Shown here: in pieces, positions 1 through 8,988 of the stretch
Numbering within the stretch: position 1 is the stretch's first letter
Layout of the letters: each line of letters begins with the position of its first letter
Assembly: GCF_011603255.1 (NCBI RefSeq)
Contig: NZ_JAANCM010000001.1
Coordinates: 434,001 to 498,000, forward strand
Source of the DNA: Ferranicluibacter rubi
GTDB taxonomy: Bacteria; Pseudomonadota; Alphaproteobacteria; Rhizobiales; Rhizobiaceae
DNA: 64,000 nucleotides
Reading direction: 5' to 3'
Notes under the pieces: generated by a model
What the model was told of the DNA's origin: nothing
Database searches by the model: none
Seen by the model: only the letters and a program-made list of their open reading frames with translations
Made by a program: the position numbers and the translations under genes

Positions 1-1257
1 GTGCGCGCTTCCACGATCAACGAAGAGATGAAGATCGCCGCGGCCCGGGCGCTGGCGAGCCTTGCCAAGGAAGACGTGCCGGACGACGTCGCGGCAGCCT
101 ATCAGGGCAACCGTCCGCGCTTCGGGGCTCAGTACATCATCCCCGTTCCCTTCGATCCGCGCCTGATCTCATCCATTCCGGTCGCCGTCGCCAAGGCGGC
201 GATGGAGAGCGGCGTGGCGCAGAAGCCGATCACCGACCTTGCCGCCTATGGCCACCAGCTCTCGATGCGCCGCGACCCGATCGCCTCGACGCTGGCGCGG
301 ATCTACGAGCGCGTGCGGCTCGCGCCGAAGCGGATCGTCTTCACCGAGGGCGAGGAAGTGCCGATGATGCGCTCGGCCCTTGCCTATGCCAACCAGAAGC
401 TCGGCACCGCGCTGCTGCTCGGCCGCGAGGACCGCATGCGCGAAACGGCGGCGCGCGAGGGCATCGATCTCGACCGCCCCGGGATCAAGCTCGTCAATGC
501 GCGCATTTCCGATCGCACCGGCGCCTATACGGATTATCTCTATGCCCGCCTGCAGCGGGAGGGCTACCTCTTCCGCGATGCGCAGCGGCTGATCAACAAT
601 GACCGCAATCACTTCGCCGCCTGCATGGTCGCGCTGGGTGACGCCGACGGCATGGTGACGGGCATCACCCGCAACTATTCGACCGCGCTCGACGACGTCA
701 GGCGCTGCATCGACGCCAAGCCCGGCCACCGGGTCATCGGCGTGTCGATCGCGCTCTGCCGGGGCCGCACGGTTCTGGTGGCGGATACGGCGGTGCACGA
801 CATGCCCTCGTCGGAAGAACTCGCCGACATCGCCGTGGAGGCCGCAGGCCTTGCCCGACGCCTCGGCTATGTGCCGCGCGTGGCGATGCTCGCCTATTCC
901 ACCTTCGGCCATCCGCAGGGTGAACGGTCGGAGCGGGTTCGCGAGGCGGTCAAGATCCTCGACCGGCGGCGCGTCGATTTCGAATATGACGGCGAAATGG
1001 CGGCCGATGTCGCGCTGAATATGAAGGTGATGGAGCAGTACCCGTTCTGCCGCCTGTCCGGCCCGGCAACCGTGCTCGTCATGCCGGCGTTCCACTCCGC
1101 GTCCATCTCGACCAAGATGCTGCAGGAACTCGGCGGCGCCACGATTATCGGCCCGCTGCTGGTCGGCCTCGACAAGTCCGTGCAGATCGTCTCGCTGACC
1201 GCCAAGGACTCCGAGATCGTCAACATGGCGGCACTGGCGGCTTATAACGCCGGGTAA
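1..1257 (+). CDS. maeB: NADP-dependent malic enzyme, C-terminal part (5' truncated by window edge)
   Basis: Malic enzyme decarboxylates malate to pyruvate, linking the TCA cycle to gluconeogenesis. The visible 418 residues hold the end of the NAD(P)-binding domain (about residues 1-90) followed by a full phosphotransacetylase-like domain (from about residue 95, starting near RIVFTEGEE, with GMVTGITRNYSTALDD further on). This malic-PTA fusion is normally about 760 residues, so roughly 340 N-terminal residues lie outside the window; the GTG at base 1 is simply an internal codon. The PTA-like domain of this family does not carry phosphotransacetylase activity and is thought to be regulatory. In rhizobia the NADP form (tme) sits next to olsB, as here; the NAD form (dme) is a close paralogue and cannot be excluded from this half. 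Confidence 0.9.
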   Translation: MRASTINEEMKIAAARALASLAKEDVPDDVAAAYQGNRPRFGAQYIIPVPFDPRLISSIPVAVAKAAMESGVAQKPITDLAAYGHQLSMRRDPIASTLARIYERVRLAPKRIVFTEGEEVPMMRSALAYANQKLGTALLLGREDRMRETAAREGIDLDRPGIKLVNARISDRTGAYTDYLYARLQREGYLFRDAQRLINNDRNHFAACMVALGDADGMVTGITRNYSTALDDVRRCIDAKPGHRVIGVSIALCRGRTVLVADTAVHDMPSSEELADIAVEAAGLARRLGYVPRVAMLAYSTFGHPQGERSERVREAVKILDRRRVDFEYDGEMAADVALNMKVMEQYPFCRLSGPATVLVMPAFHSASISTKMLQELGGATIIGPLLVGLDKSVQIVSLTAKDSEIVNMAALAAYNAG

Positions 1258-1292
1258 AGGGCGATCGGGTCTGCCTGATATGTACGAAAACC

Positions 1293-1326
1293 GCCCTTCC
1301 CTGATTGGGGAGGGCTTGAGTGTTTT
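1293..1326 (+). terminator. Probable intrinsic terminator of the malic enzyme gene
   Basis: GCCCTTCCC (1293-1301) pairs with GGGGAGGGC (1307-1315) across a 5-base loop with one G-T pair, followed by a T-rich stretch ending in TTTT at 1323-1326. It lies 36 bases after the stop codon. Confidence 0.6.
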
Positions 1327-1429
1327 ATGCTTCAGGCCTCGTGTGGAGGTTCATCGTCCCCCGGCATGCCGCGGCTCACATGAGCAACCCGTCAAGTTCG
1401 CGACCGTATCGGAGCGACCTTTTCGCCGT

Positions 1430-2338
1430 TTAGAGGGCGAAGCGGGTCGCGTCCGCGCCGTAGTAGTTGAGGTAGCGGCCGGCGATGTTGGTGATCGGCA
1501 GGACGACGAGAACGTCGGTCGTGCGGAAGGCCTCGTCCACCACGGCCCCGTCGCCGACCATGGCGCCGATGCGCAGATATCCCTTGATCAAGGGCGGCAT
1601 GGCCGAGAGGGCGGCGCGGGCCTGGATGGCCTCGACAGGCATCAGGTCCATGACGCGGTAGAGTTCCGGCCGCGCCTTCACCTGCCACTCGCCGCTTGCC
1701 GGCACCGTGTGGTGCAGGAAGGACAGAGCCAGCGCGTGATGTTCGGGGACGGTACCGGGAAACGAGGCGCAGCCGAACATGGCGTCGATGCCGTGCTTCA
1801 GCGCATAGGCCCAGTTGCCCTGCCAGAGAAGCTCCACCGTGCGCTTGGTGCGATAGGAGGGCAGCACGCAGGAGCGGCCGAGTTCCATGAAGCGCTTGCC
1901 GGGGTGACGGGCGATCAGCGGGTCTACGAGAAATTCGGAGGCGGAATAGAAGCCCTCGGCAGCCGCCGCCACGTCCTGGCGCAGCAGCCTGTAGGTTCCC
2001 ACGATCTGCGCCTCGGACTGGCCCGGCAGCGATGTGTCCAGCACCAGAAGATGGTCGCAGACGGCATCCCAGCCGTCGATATCGCGGCCGATCAAGGCGG
2101 CACCGGCCGGCACGCGGGCGCCCATCTCCTCGACGAACACCTTGTAGCGCAACGCCTGTGCGGCATCGATTTCGGAGGCCGTGCGGGCGATCCGGGTTTC
2201 AAGCGGCCCGATGCGACCGAGCACGTCGCTGGCCGGCGCCGTCTCGCGCGGCGGACGCGAACGGACGATAGTCGGGCTCGGTACGGGCACGGACATGGTG
2301 CGGAGAGCCGAAACGGATTCCAGAATTTCGATCGTCAT
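1430..2338 (-). CDS. olsB: L-ornithine N(alpha)-acyltransferase OlsB (lyso-ornithine lipid synthesis)
   Basis: OlsB transfers a 3-hydroxyacyl chain from acyl carrier protein to ornithine, the first step of ornithine lipid synthesis. The protein has 302 residues, close to the family length of about 295-300. GNAT-type motifs are visible: RYKVFVEEMGA around residue 65 and FMELGRSCVLPSYR around residue 150, followed by the family's LLWQGNWAYALKHG segment. The first about 45 residues are low-complexity and weakly conserved, so an internal ATG at 2296 is possible. It converges with the malic enzyme gene. In Sinorhizobium olsB responds to phosphate limitation; a weak repeat upstream (see separate entry) is compatible with that but not convincing. 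Confidence 0.88.
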   Translation of the reverse strand: MTIEILESVSALRTMSVPVPSPTIVRSRPPRETAPASDVLGRIGPLETRIARTASEIDAAQALRYKVFVEEMGARVPAGAALIGRDIDGWDAVCDHLLVLDTSLPGQSEAQIVGTYRLLRQDVAAAAEGFYSASEFLVDPLIARHPGKRFMELGRSCVLPSYRTKRTVELLWQGNWAYALKHGIDAMFGCASFPGTVPEHHALALSFLHHTVPASGEWQVKARPELYRVMDLMPVEAIQARAALSAMPPLIKGYLRIGAMVGDGAVVDEAFRTTDVLVVLPITNIAGRYLNYYGADATRFAL

Positions 2339-2483
2339 CGCAGATTACCCCTAATCGCGAGCATGCGTCTGCACGTTGGCCGCGAACGCCTGGAAAAGAC
2401 GACGGGCATTTTCCCGACATTTTCCGAATCGCACTCGGGCCGCGGTGGCAGTCCGCTTCCTGCAGGCCTTTAAGCATGTCACT

Positions 2484-2501
2484 GCAACAAGACCGTGACA
2501 A
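2484..2501 (-). promoter_or_regulatory. Weak PhoB-box-like direct repeat upstream of olsB
   Basis: On the minus strand TTGTCAC (2495-2501) and TTGTTGC (2484-2490) are spaced 11 bases apart, the spacing of PhoB half sites, about 145 bases upstream of the olsB start. The second half site is a poor match. Offered only because olsB is phosphate-regulated in Sinorhizobium. Confidence 0.25.
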
Positions 2502-2518
2502 GGCTTACGGACCGATCC

Positions 2519-4813
2519 TTAGCCGGCGATCAATCGGGCGACCCGCTCGATCAGGGATTTGGGATCGGCGGGCTTTGCAAGGACGGCGTCCGCACCTGCC
2601 TCCAGCAGATCACGGTGCGTTTCGGGGCGACGATCCGACGTCTGTACGATGACGGGGAGCCGTGATGCGCCGTCCGTCAACCGTTCGGAGAGGCGTAGAC
2701 GGCGCAGCATCGTCAGGCCGTCGCCATGGGGCATATTGAGGTCGGTGATCAGGATCTTCGGCGCCTGCCCCTCGCCCGCGGCATTTGACAGCCCGTGATC
2801 GAGGATATCGCCCATGGCGGCGAAATCGACGACGTGCCGCACGGTGTAACCGGCGCGCTCCAGCGTGCTGCGGAGGATTGCGGCATTGACCGGATCGTCC
2901 TCGCCGAGGAGCACGGTTTGCACGGCAAGCGGTACGGGTTCGCAAGAGGTTTCCACCACGTCCCTGAGGACCGGACGATTGTCGTTGATCGCATCGCGAA
3001 CCTCGATGCCCTTCAGCTGCCCCTTGAGCACTGCCACCAGCGAGCGCTCCCGCAGGGGGCGGATCAGCCAGGCGTGGAAGCCGTCGGTCTGGTGCAGCGG
3101 CTGCTGGATGCGCTCTTCCGGATTGACCAGATAGGTTCTGCGCAGCGGCAAGGCTTCGAGGTCGGGCCTGTCGTCGCAGATCCGCCGGAAGAGGGCAGCA
3201 CAGCGGTGATCGACGATGATGTCGGTGAGACGCTCCTCGCTACCCGCATCCATTGCGATCTTCAGAAAATGACTGGTCTGCTCGATGGTCGAGACGATGC
3301 GGCAGCGGCCGCCGAGCGTCTCGATCGTCGCGGCCAGCGCTTCGGAGGCGGGGCCTTTCGGCGCGACGAGGAGCACGCGGGAGGTGGCGAGCGTCCGGGT
3401 GCGGGCCGTGGCCAGCGGCGTTGGGGATGCCTTCAGGGGAAAGCGGATCTCGAAGATGCTGCCGATCCCAAGGCGGCTGGAGACGGTGATATCGCCCCCG
3501 AAGGCCCTGATGATCCGACGCGATATGGCAAGGCCGAGACCCGTTCCGCCGGCTTTCGAGGCGGTATCGCCGGCCTGCTCGAAGGCGTCGAAGATGCGGG
3601 ACTGGTCGTCAGGGGTCATGCCCGGCCCCGTGTCGGTCACCCGCAGCACAAGTGCGCCCTGCTGCTCGGCGCAGCTGACGAGGACGCCGCCGGTCGTCGT
3701 GAACTTGACGGCGTTGCCCACCACGTTGAACAGGACCTGCTTCAGCCGAGGACCGTCGATCTGCAGCGTGTCCGGCACATCGGCGGCGATCGTGGAGGCG
3801 ATCTCGATGCCCTTTGCATGAGCGCGATGCGATAGCATCTCCACGACGCTCTCGACCAGCGGCCGCAAGGCTTGGCGCGTCGGCCGCAGGGCAAACCGCC
3901 CGGCTTCCATAGAGGCGCAATCGAGGAGGTCGTCGACCAGTTGCACGAGATCGTGGCCGGACTGGCGCATGCCGGCGAGATAGTTCGCCTGCTGAGCGCT
4001 CAGCCGGGTCTGGTCGAGGAGATCGCTCATTCCGAGAATACCGGAGAGCGGCGTGCGGATCTCGTGGCTGACGGTTGCCAGCAGGTGGGATTTCGCTTGG
4101 CTTTCGGCCTCGACCCTCCGGAGCGCCGCCTCACTGCTACGCGCCGCGCTGACATTGTCGGTGATATCCCGCCCGACGCTGACGATACGCAGCGTGCCCG
4201 TGTCCGCCTCGCGTATCAGCACGTCATGCCAGTCGAAAGAGCGCAGGCCATCTGCGGTCGTGACCTCGACCGTATAGCGACCGGAGGTGCCGGCGGGCCG
4301 GAGTTCGAGCCCCAGCGCCTCGCAACGCTGTCCCTCGGGCTCCGGCGCTCCGGCCAAGGCCCGGAAGGTCTCGTTTGCCTCAAGAATAACGCCCCTGGCG
4401 TCGCGCAGGATCGCCATATCGCCAAGCGCATCGTGGATTGCGAACCGCGACATGCTGGCTTCGCGGGCTTCCCAGGCACGGTCGCCGGACCGTTCGAATG
4501 TTGCGCCGGTGCCGTGCCGGCTGCGGCGCCAGTCACTGACAAGAATGGCTGTTCCGGCGATACCCGCAATGGCAAGCCCGATAGGGAGCAGGAGGAGATT
4601 TTCTTCCAGACCGACCGCGACGATGGCAGCGGAGGCGAGAAGGCCGGCGCCGGCAATGGCCGGGCGAAAGGCGGAGACGCGGGTGGTGCCGGGGTTCGTT
4701 TCAGCGGCGCCATGCTCCGGAAAGGGCGTGCGTGGCGGGAGAACATCCGGCGCTGCGGTGTGCTGCGACAGTTTCCGTATGATCTCGCGCTGCAGTTTCG
4801 ACGGCTCGCTCAT
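2519..4813 (-). CDS. Hybrid sensor histidine kinase with pseudo-receiver and receiver domains
   Basis: A 764-residue membrane sensor. Two adjacent transmembrane helices lie at about residues 51-68 and 73-92 with almost no periplasmic loop. A PAS-like region follows (about 120-235), then HisKA with the phospho-acceptor His250 in ATVSHEIRTPL, then HATPase_c with the N box near 365 (NVVGNAVKF), DTGPGM (394-399) and GTGLGLAI (423-430). Residues 478-600 look like a degenerate receiver. The C-terminal receiver (634-764) is intact: acidic pocket in LLGEDDP, phospho-Asp691 in LITDLNMP, Lys747 in LAKPAD. The gene stands between olsB and lspA and no response regulator is adjacent, so its partner and signal are unknown. 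Confidence 0.9.
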   Translation of the reverse strand: MSEPSKLQREIIRKLSQHTAAPDVLPPRTPFPEHGAAETNPGTTRVSAFRPAIAGAGLLASAAIVAVGLEENLLLLPIGLAIAGIAGTAILVSDWRRSRHGTGATFERSGDRAWEAREASMSRFAIHDALGDMAILRDARGVILEANETFRALAGAPEPEGQRCEALGLELRPAGTSGRYTVEVTTADGLRSFDWHDVLIREADTGTLRIVSVGRDITDNVSAARSSEAALRRVEAESQAKSHLLATVSHEIRTPLSGILGMSDLLDQTRLSAQQANYLAGMRQSGHDLVQLVDDLLDCASMEAGRFALRPTRQALRPLVESVVEMLSHRAHAKGIEIASTIAADVPDTLQIDGPRLKQVLFNVVGNAVKFTTTGGVLVSCAEQQGALVLRVTDTGPGMTPDDQSRIFDAFEQAGDTASKAGGTGLGLAISRRIIRAFGGDITVSSRLGIGSIFEIRFPLKASPTPLATARTRTLATSRVLLVAPKGPASEALAATIETLGGRCRIVSTIEQTSHFLKIAMDAGSEERLTDIIVDHRCAALFRRICDDRPDLEALPLRRTYLVNPEERIQQPLHQTDGFHAWLIRPLRERSLVAVLKGQLKGIEVRDAINDNRPVLRDVVETSCEPVPLAVQTVLLGEDDPVNAAILRSTLERAGYTVRHVVDFAAMGDILDHGLSNAAGEGQAPKILITDLNMPHGDGLTMLRRLRLSERLTDGASRLPVIVQTSDRRPETHRDLLEAGADAVLAKPADPKSLIERVARLIAG

Positions 4814-4867
4814 GCGCGTTATCTATCACGCAGCCGTTGGAAATGATTTCAGGCGATCGTTCGCATT

Positions 4868-5395
4868 CTAACGATCGCGTTTTTTTGCCTGCAGGATTTC
4901 GTCCAGCACGATCGCGCCGGCCCCGACGGTGATGAAGGCATCGGCAAGGTTGAAGACGGCGAAGGACCATGTCTCGGTGTAGAACAGGATATAGTCGATC
5001 ACATACCCATAGAGAAACCGGTCGACCAGATTGCCGAGCGCGCCGGCGATGATCATCGCGTAGCCGAGATGAGCAAAGAACCGGTCCTTCGGCGTCTTGC
5101 GCCAAAGCCAGAGCACGAAGCAAACCACGACGAGGCGCATGCCGACGATGAACCAGCCCTCCATGCCCGACAGCATGGAGAAGGCGACGCCGTAATTATA
5201 GACCCGATAGAGCGCCAGCATGGGGATGACGTGAACGGCCTCCTCCATCGGCAGGTAAGCCTCGACCGCCTGCTTGATCGCCTGATCGAGCAGGAGGGCG
5301 ATGATGATGAAGATCGCGATCGGCCAGGGTCGTGAAAACAAGGTCGGACGGCGGTCGGGCGCGGCCGGCGAAAGAGGCGTCTGGCTTTCGGTCAT
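4868..5395 (-). CDS. lspA: Lipoprotein signal peptidase LspA
   Basis: LspA is the inner-membrane aspartic protease that removes signal peptides from diacylglyceryl-modified prolipoproteins. The 175-residue protein has four predicted transmembrane helices and the family signatures: [11 protein letters not shown] (N-x-GVAFS motif), [18 protein letters not shown] with the first catalytic Asp, and [14 protein letters not shown] with the second. Its ATG overlaps the stop of the upstream TrmH-type methyltransferase by four bases (ATGA), so the two are translationally coupled. Confidence 0.96.
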   Translation of the reverse strand: MTESQTPLSPAAPDRRPTLFSRPWPIAIFIIIALLLDQAIKQAVEAYLPMEEAVHVIPMLALYRVYNYGVAFSMLSGMEGWFIVGMRLVVVCFVLWLWRKTPKDRFFAHLGYAMIIAGALGNLVDRFLYGYVIDYILFYTETWSFAVFNLADAFITVGAGAIVLDEILQAKKRDR

Positions 5396-6276
5396 CCGCG
5401 ATCGTCCAGTGTCAGCAGGTGTCGACGGGCCTCGAAGAGCATGACGCCGGTCGCAATGGCGAGGTTGAGCGAATCCGCGCGTCCCGCCTGCGGAATGCGG
5501 GCAAGCTTGTCGGCCTTCGCTGCAAGCTCGTCCGGAAGGCCCGCCTGTTCGTTGCCCATGAGAACGACGACCGGGCGGGGGCGGTAATCGATCGTGCGGT
5601 AATCGACGGCACCGGCGAGATGCGTTCCCACAACCATGACGCCCGCCTGCTTCTGCCAGGCGAGAAACTCGGCCACGCTGGCGCGGAACACCGGCACGGC
5701 AAAGACCGAGCCCATGGTCGCGCGCACGGTTTCGAGCGAGAAGGGATCCGTCGTCTCGCCGATGAGGATGACACCGGAGACGCCGGCCGCATCCGCCGTG
5801 CGGATGATGGTGCCGAGATTGCCGGGATCACGCACCCTGTCGAGCGCCACATAGGTCTCGTTCGCGCGCGGTTTGATGTCCCTCAAGTTTCCGTAGCGCT
5901 GCTCGAACACGCCGACGACCATCTGCGGATTGTCGCGGCGGGTGACGGTGGCGATGACCTTTTCGCTGACCTCCAGCACGAGGCCGCCCCGGGCCACGGT
6001 GCGTGCGGCGATATCATCAACCGGCTTCTTGCCCTTGGCGGCCTTGGCATAAACCAGCGTGCGGATGGTCCAGCCGAGTTCGACCGCATCGATGACGAGC
6101 TTCAGCCCTTCGGCGATGAAGGTGCCGCTCTCGTCGCGCGCCTTCTTCTGCGTCAGCGCGCGGATGTCCTTGATGATCGGATTGGCGAGGCTCGTGACCT
6201 CCTTCACCTGCCCGACCCGGCCCTCGCCGCGTCCCACCTGTCCGCGCGGATTGCCATCGCTGTAATCGCTGCTCAT
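5392..6276 (-). CDS. TrmH/SpoU-family RNA 2'-O-methyltransferase
   Basis: A SPOUT-class RNA ribose methyltransferase of about 294 residues. The C-terminal half carries the three trefoil-knot motifs: [20 protein letters not shown] (motif 1, RNA and SAM contact), [13 protein letters not shown] (motif 2) and [18 protein letters not shown] (motif 3). The N-terminal part resembles the SpoU substrate-binding domain ([22 protein letters not shown]). The specific target nucleotide cannot be told from sequence. I chose the ATG at 6276 because it overlaps the upstream stop as ATGA; an ATG at 6288 is also in frame. Confidence 0.9.
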   Translation of the reverse strand: MSSDYSDGNPRGQVGRGEGRVGQVKEVTSLANPIIKDIRALTQKKARDESGTFIAEGLKLVIDAVELGWTIRTLVYAKAAKGKKPVDDIAARTVARGGLVLEVSEKVIATVTRRDNPQMVVGVFEQRYGNLRDIKPRANETYVALDRVRDPGNLGTIIRTADAAGVSGVILIGETTDPFSLETVRATMGSVFAVPVFRASVAEFLAWQKQAGVMVVGTHLAGAVDYRTIDYRPRPVVVLMGNEQAGLPDELAAKADKLARIPQAGRADSLNLAIATGVMLFEARRHLLTLDDRG

Positions 6277-7454
6277 TTCGGCACCCATCGGCTGAAGAGG
6301 GAGGTGGACAGCGCCCGGCCGGAGCCGGCCTCGCCATCCTGTTTCGACCCGGCGGATTCGCGCAGGATCAGCTCGCCGGACTCGACGACGCCCCCGCGGC
6401 CGCGCATGACTTCACGCATCAGCTCGTGGATCGAATAGAAGCTTGCCCGGATGGAATAGGCCGTCAGCACGAGACCGCGCGCATCGTCGGACAGGAGTTC
6501 GCGGCAGATATCGAGCATGCCGGAGAGATGATCGAAGAGGTGCCAGACCTCGCCGTTCGGACCACGGCCGAACTTCGGCGGGTCGGTGAGGATGATATCG
6601 TAGCGGCTGCCGCGGCGCTCCTCGCGCTGGATGAATTTCATGGCGTCGTCGCAGATCCAGCGGATCGGCAGGCTTTCGCCCCGGCCGAGCGCCTGGTTTT
6701 CGCGTCCCCAGCCGATGGCCTTCTTCGAGGCATCGACGTGTGTCACCTCCGCCCCGGCCTTCGCCGCGATCAGCGAGGCGACGCCGGTATAGCCGAAGAG
6801 GTTCAGCACCTTCAGTGGTCGTCCCGCATCCTCGACCTGCGTCTTCATCCAGCGCCAGTGCGCCAGTTGCTCCGGGAAGACGCCGACGTGGCGGAAGGAG
6901 GTGAAACGGCCGTAGAATTCGGCATCGAGCAGGCGCATCGGCCAGGTTTCGCCGAGCATTTCGCGCGGGAACCGCCAGCGGCCCATGCCGTCTTCATCGG
7001 TATCGCCGGTGAAGATCGCATCCGCGCGCTCCCAAAGCGGGGCTTGCGACTTCGGCCACAGAGCCTGCGCCTCGGGGCGAACGATCGTGTAGGGGCCGTA
7101 TTGCTCGAGCTTGAGCGCGTCTCCACTGTCGACCAGGCGATAATCGGCCTCGCCTGCGGTTTCCAGAATGACGGGCACGCGCTCGGCGGGTTTGTCTCCG
7201 GTTCGCGGGCGCATGGTCACGGGCGCAAGCGCTTCCTGCCGGGGCTCAGACGGGGATGGGCGCGGCGAGGCCGGCTGCGGGCGGCTTGAGGAACGCTGTC
7301 CGTGCGGCTCCTGCGCTGCGGGCTTTGCCCCTGCCTTGAGAGGCGGCACAACGGCGGCATCCGACCGGGAGGGTCCGGCGAGCGGAGCGCTCGTGCGGGA
7401 GGGACCGGATTTCGGTGGCGCCTTGCCGGGCGATCGTCTCTGCTTGTCCTTCAA
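6273..7454 (-). CDS. Class I SAM-dependent rRNA methyltransferase (RlmI/RlmK-like core)
   Basis: A 393-residue protein. Residues 1-95 are a basic, Pro/Ser-rich and probably disordered extension. The catalytic Rossmann core follows, with SAM-binding LNLFGYTGVASLIAAKAGAE around residue 215 and ILTDPPKFGRG around 285, the DPPK type of motif seen in rRNA cytosine-C5 and guanine-N2 methyltransferases of the RlmI/RlmK group. It is the first gene of a tightly overlapping operon with the TrmH-type enzyme and lspA. The long N-terminal tail is unlike RlmI, which starts with a PUA domain, so the exact substrate is open. Confidence 0.85.
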   Translation of the reverse strand: MKDKQRRSPGKAPPKSGPSRTSAPLAGPSRSDAAVVPPLKAGAKPAAQEPHGQRSSSRPQPASPRPSPSEPRQEALAPVTMRPRTGDKPAERVPVILETAGEADYRLVDSGDALKLEQYGPYTIVRPEAQALWPKSQAPLWERADAIFTGDTDEDGMGRWRFPREMLGETWPMRLLDAEFYGRFTSFRHVGVFPEQLAHWRWMKTQVEDAGRPLKVLNLFGYTGVASLIAAKAGAEVTHVDASKKAIGWGRENQALGRGESLPIRWICDDAMKFIQREERRGSRYDIILTDPPKFGRGPNGEVWHLFDHLSGMLDICRELLSDDARGLVLTAYSIRASFYSIHELMREVMRGRGGVVESGELILRESAGSKQDGEAGSGRALSTSLFSRWVPK

Positions 7455-7604
7455 GGGGCGTCGTTTCCCGTTTCTTCAGCGTGTCGCGTGCAAATAGCAC
7501 CGCAACTGCTCTTGGCAAAGTAGTTTCCACCCGTAGATTCCGGAGCACACTGCGGCAGGGCTCAGCGCCTGTCGTCGCAAAGCATGAGATCGAGGAGGAT
7601 ATCC

Positions 7605-8057
7605 ATGGACATGACCGGTGAAGAGCGGATCTCCGCACCGCGCGACGCCGTCTGGGCAGCGCTCAACGATCCCGAGGTGCTCAAAGACTGCATTCCCGGC
7701 TGCACGCGCCTCGAATGGACCTCCCCGACGACGCTCGATGCGGTGGTCACCGTGAAGTTCGGCTTCATGTCGATGGCATTTTCGGGCGTCATCACGCTGT
7801 CGAACATGAACCCGCCCGAGAGCTACACGATTTCGGGTGAAGGCAAAGGCGGCCTTGCCGGATACGCGAAAGGCGGCGCGGATGTGCGGCTGGTGGAGGA
7901 CGGCGACGAGACTATTCTACATTACGCCATCGTCGCGGATGTCTCCGGCAAGATCGCGTCGCTCGGATCGAAGCTCGTGCAATCCGGCGCAAACCGGATC
8001 GCGAGCCGCTTCTTTTCCGATTTCACCGCGGCCGCCAATGCAAAAGCGGCGGCCTGA
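7605..8057 (+). CDS. CoxG-like SRPBCC-domain protein
   Basis: A 150-residue START/SRPBCC-fold protein of the 'CO dehydrogenase subunit G' family: it starts MDMTGEERISAPRDAVW and has the LKDCIPGCTRLEW segment typical of the family. CoxG helps insert or recruit carbon monoxide dehydrogenase-type molybdo-hydroxylases to the membrane, but stand-alone copies without cox genes are common in Rhizobiaceae and their role is not established; no cox genes are present here. The start is fixed by GAGGAGGA at 7592-7599, five bases before the ATG. Confidence 0.85.
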   Translation: MDMTGEERISAPRDAVWAALNDPEVLKDCIPGCTRLEWTSPTTLDAVVTVKFGFMSMAFSGVITLSNMNPPESYTISGEGKGGLAGYAKGGADVRLVEDGDETILHYAIVADVSGKIASLGSKLVQSGANRIASRFFSDFTAAANAKAAA

Positions 8058-8060
8058 GGA

Positions 8061-8456
8061 TTATTTCTGCTGAGCAGCGATCATCGTCGGGGTCGAGCCC
8101 TGGAAGGCCGGGCGATCGGCCACAGGATTTGCTGCCTGGGCGGAAACGATCGCCTCCTGTTGCAGGCGGCGCTTTTCAGCTTCCGTGTGCCACTTCAGCG
8201 CTTCCTTCGCCTCGACGCGCGAGCGCTTGCGATACTTGCCCTGGCTGAACCAGACGGCAAAGGCGCCGATGACGAGGCCAAGGATGACAGCCAGGAACAG
8301 GAAGACGAAGAAGGGGCCGGAAATGGCCAGGACCGTGTCGGACGGGTCGAATGGATTGAAGCCCAGCGTGACCTGCTGCCGGTTGGCGACACAGAGGACG
8401 ATGAGCACGATCCCGAGCGGAACGAGGACGACGATGTTCAGAATTTTACGCAGCAT
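8061..8456 (-). CDS. LapA (DUF1049) domain inner-membrane protein
   Basis: A 131-residue protein with two transmembrane helices (about residues 6-23 and 46-70) separated by a short periplasmic loop, then a charged cytoplasmic tail that probably forms a coiled coil (KYRKRSRVEAKEALKWHTEA). This is the layout of the lipopolysaccharide assembly protein A domain family. In enterobacteria LapA works with LapB to control LpxC turnover; no LapB is adjacent, so that role is not shown here. It lies just downstream of ihfB, an arrangement common in proteobacteria. Confidence 0.85.
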   Translation of the reverse strand: MLRKILNIVVLVPLGIVLIVLCVANRQQVTLGFNPFDPSDTVLAISGPFFVFLFLAVILGLVIGAFAVWFSQGKYRKRSRVEAKEALKWHTEAEKRRLQQEAIVSAQAANPVADRPAFQGSTPTMIAAQQK

Positions 8457-8557
8457 GCGAGCCGGTCTCCGCGTCTATCAAGGCTTGACGACAACATGGG
8501 CGGCAAACGTGCCGGGTCAAGATCAGATCGCCATGGACAAGGACGGCGACCGCGAGA

Positions 8558-8872
8558 TCAGTCTTCGTCTTCCTCGTCCACATCCGCGTCGGAGCCCGGG
8601 TTCAGCCGCTCGCGCAGCTCCTTGCCGGTCTTGAAGAACGGCACCCATTTTTCCTCGACGAAGACGCTGTCGCCGGTGCGCGGGTTGCGACCCGAGCGGG
8701 ACGGACGATTCTTGACGGAGAAGGCGCCGAAGCCGCGCAGCTCGACGCGGTTGCCCGCCGCCAGCGCATCCGTAATCTCGTCGAGAACGGCATTGACGAT
8801 ATTCTCGACATCGCGGTGGTAGAGGTGCGGATTTCGCGCCGCCACGATCTGCACCAGTTCCGACTTGATCAC
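8558..8872 (-). CDS. ihfB: Integration host factor subunit beta
   Basis: A 104-residue HU/IHF-family DNA-bending protein. It begins [20 protein letters not shown] and contains [20 protein letters not shown] and [20 protein letters not shown], the beta-arm and proline region of IHF-beta. The C-terminal tail after residue 95 is acidic ([10 protein letters not shown]). IHF-beta pairs with IHF-alpha (encoded elsewhere) and supports sigma-54 promoters, which fits the presence of rpoN nearby. The gene order sppA-ihfB-lapA is widely conserved. Confidence 0.95.
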   Translation of the reverse strand: MIKSELVQIVAARNPHLYHRDVENIVNAVLDEITDALAAGNRVELRGFGAFSVKNRPSRSGRNPRTGDSVFVEEKWVPFFKTGKELRERLNPGSDADVDEEDED

Positions 8873-8988
8873 CCTCTGCCCCCTTTGACGACGTTCTTCG
8901 CGATACGCCCGTCATCCGCGGGCAACGATCAAGATCCATTCGCGAAACGGACACGCCTCAGGGCGGGTTGCCCCGCGCCCGGCGTCTC

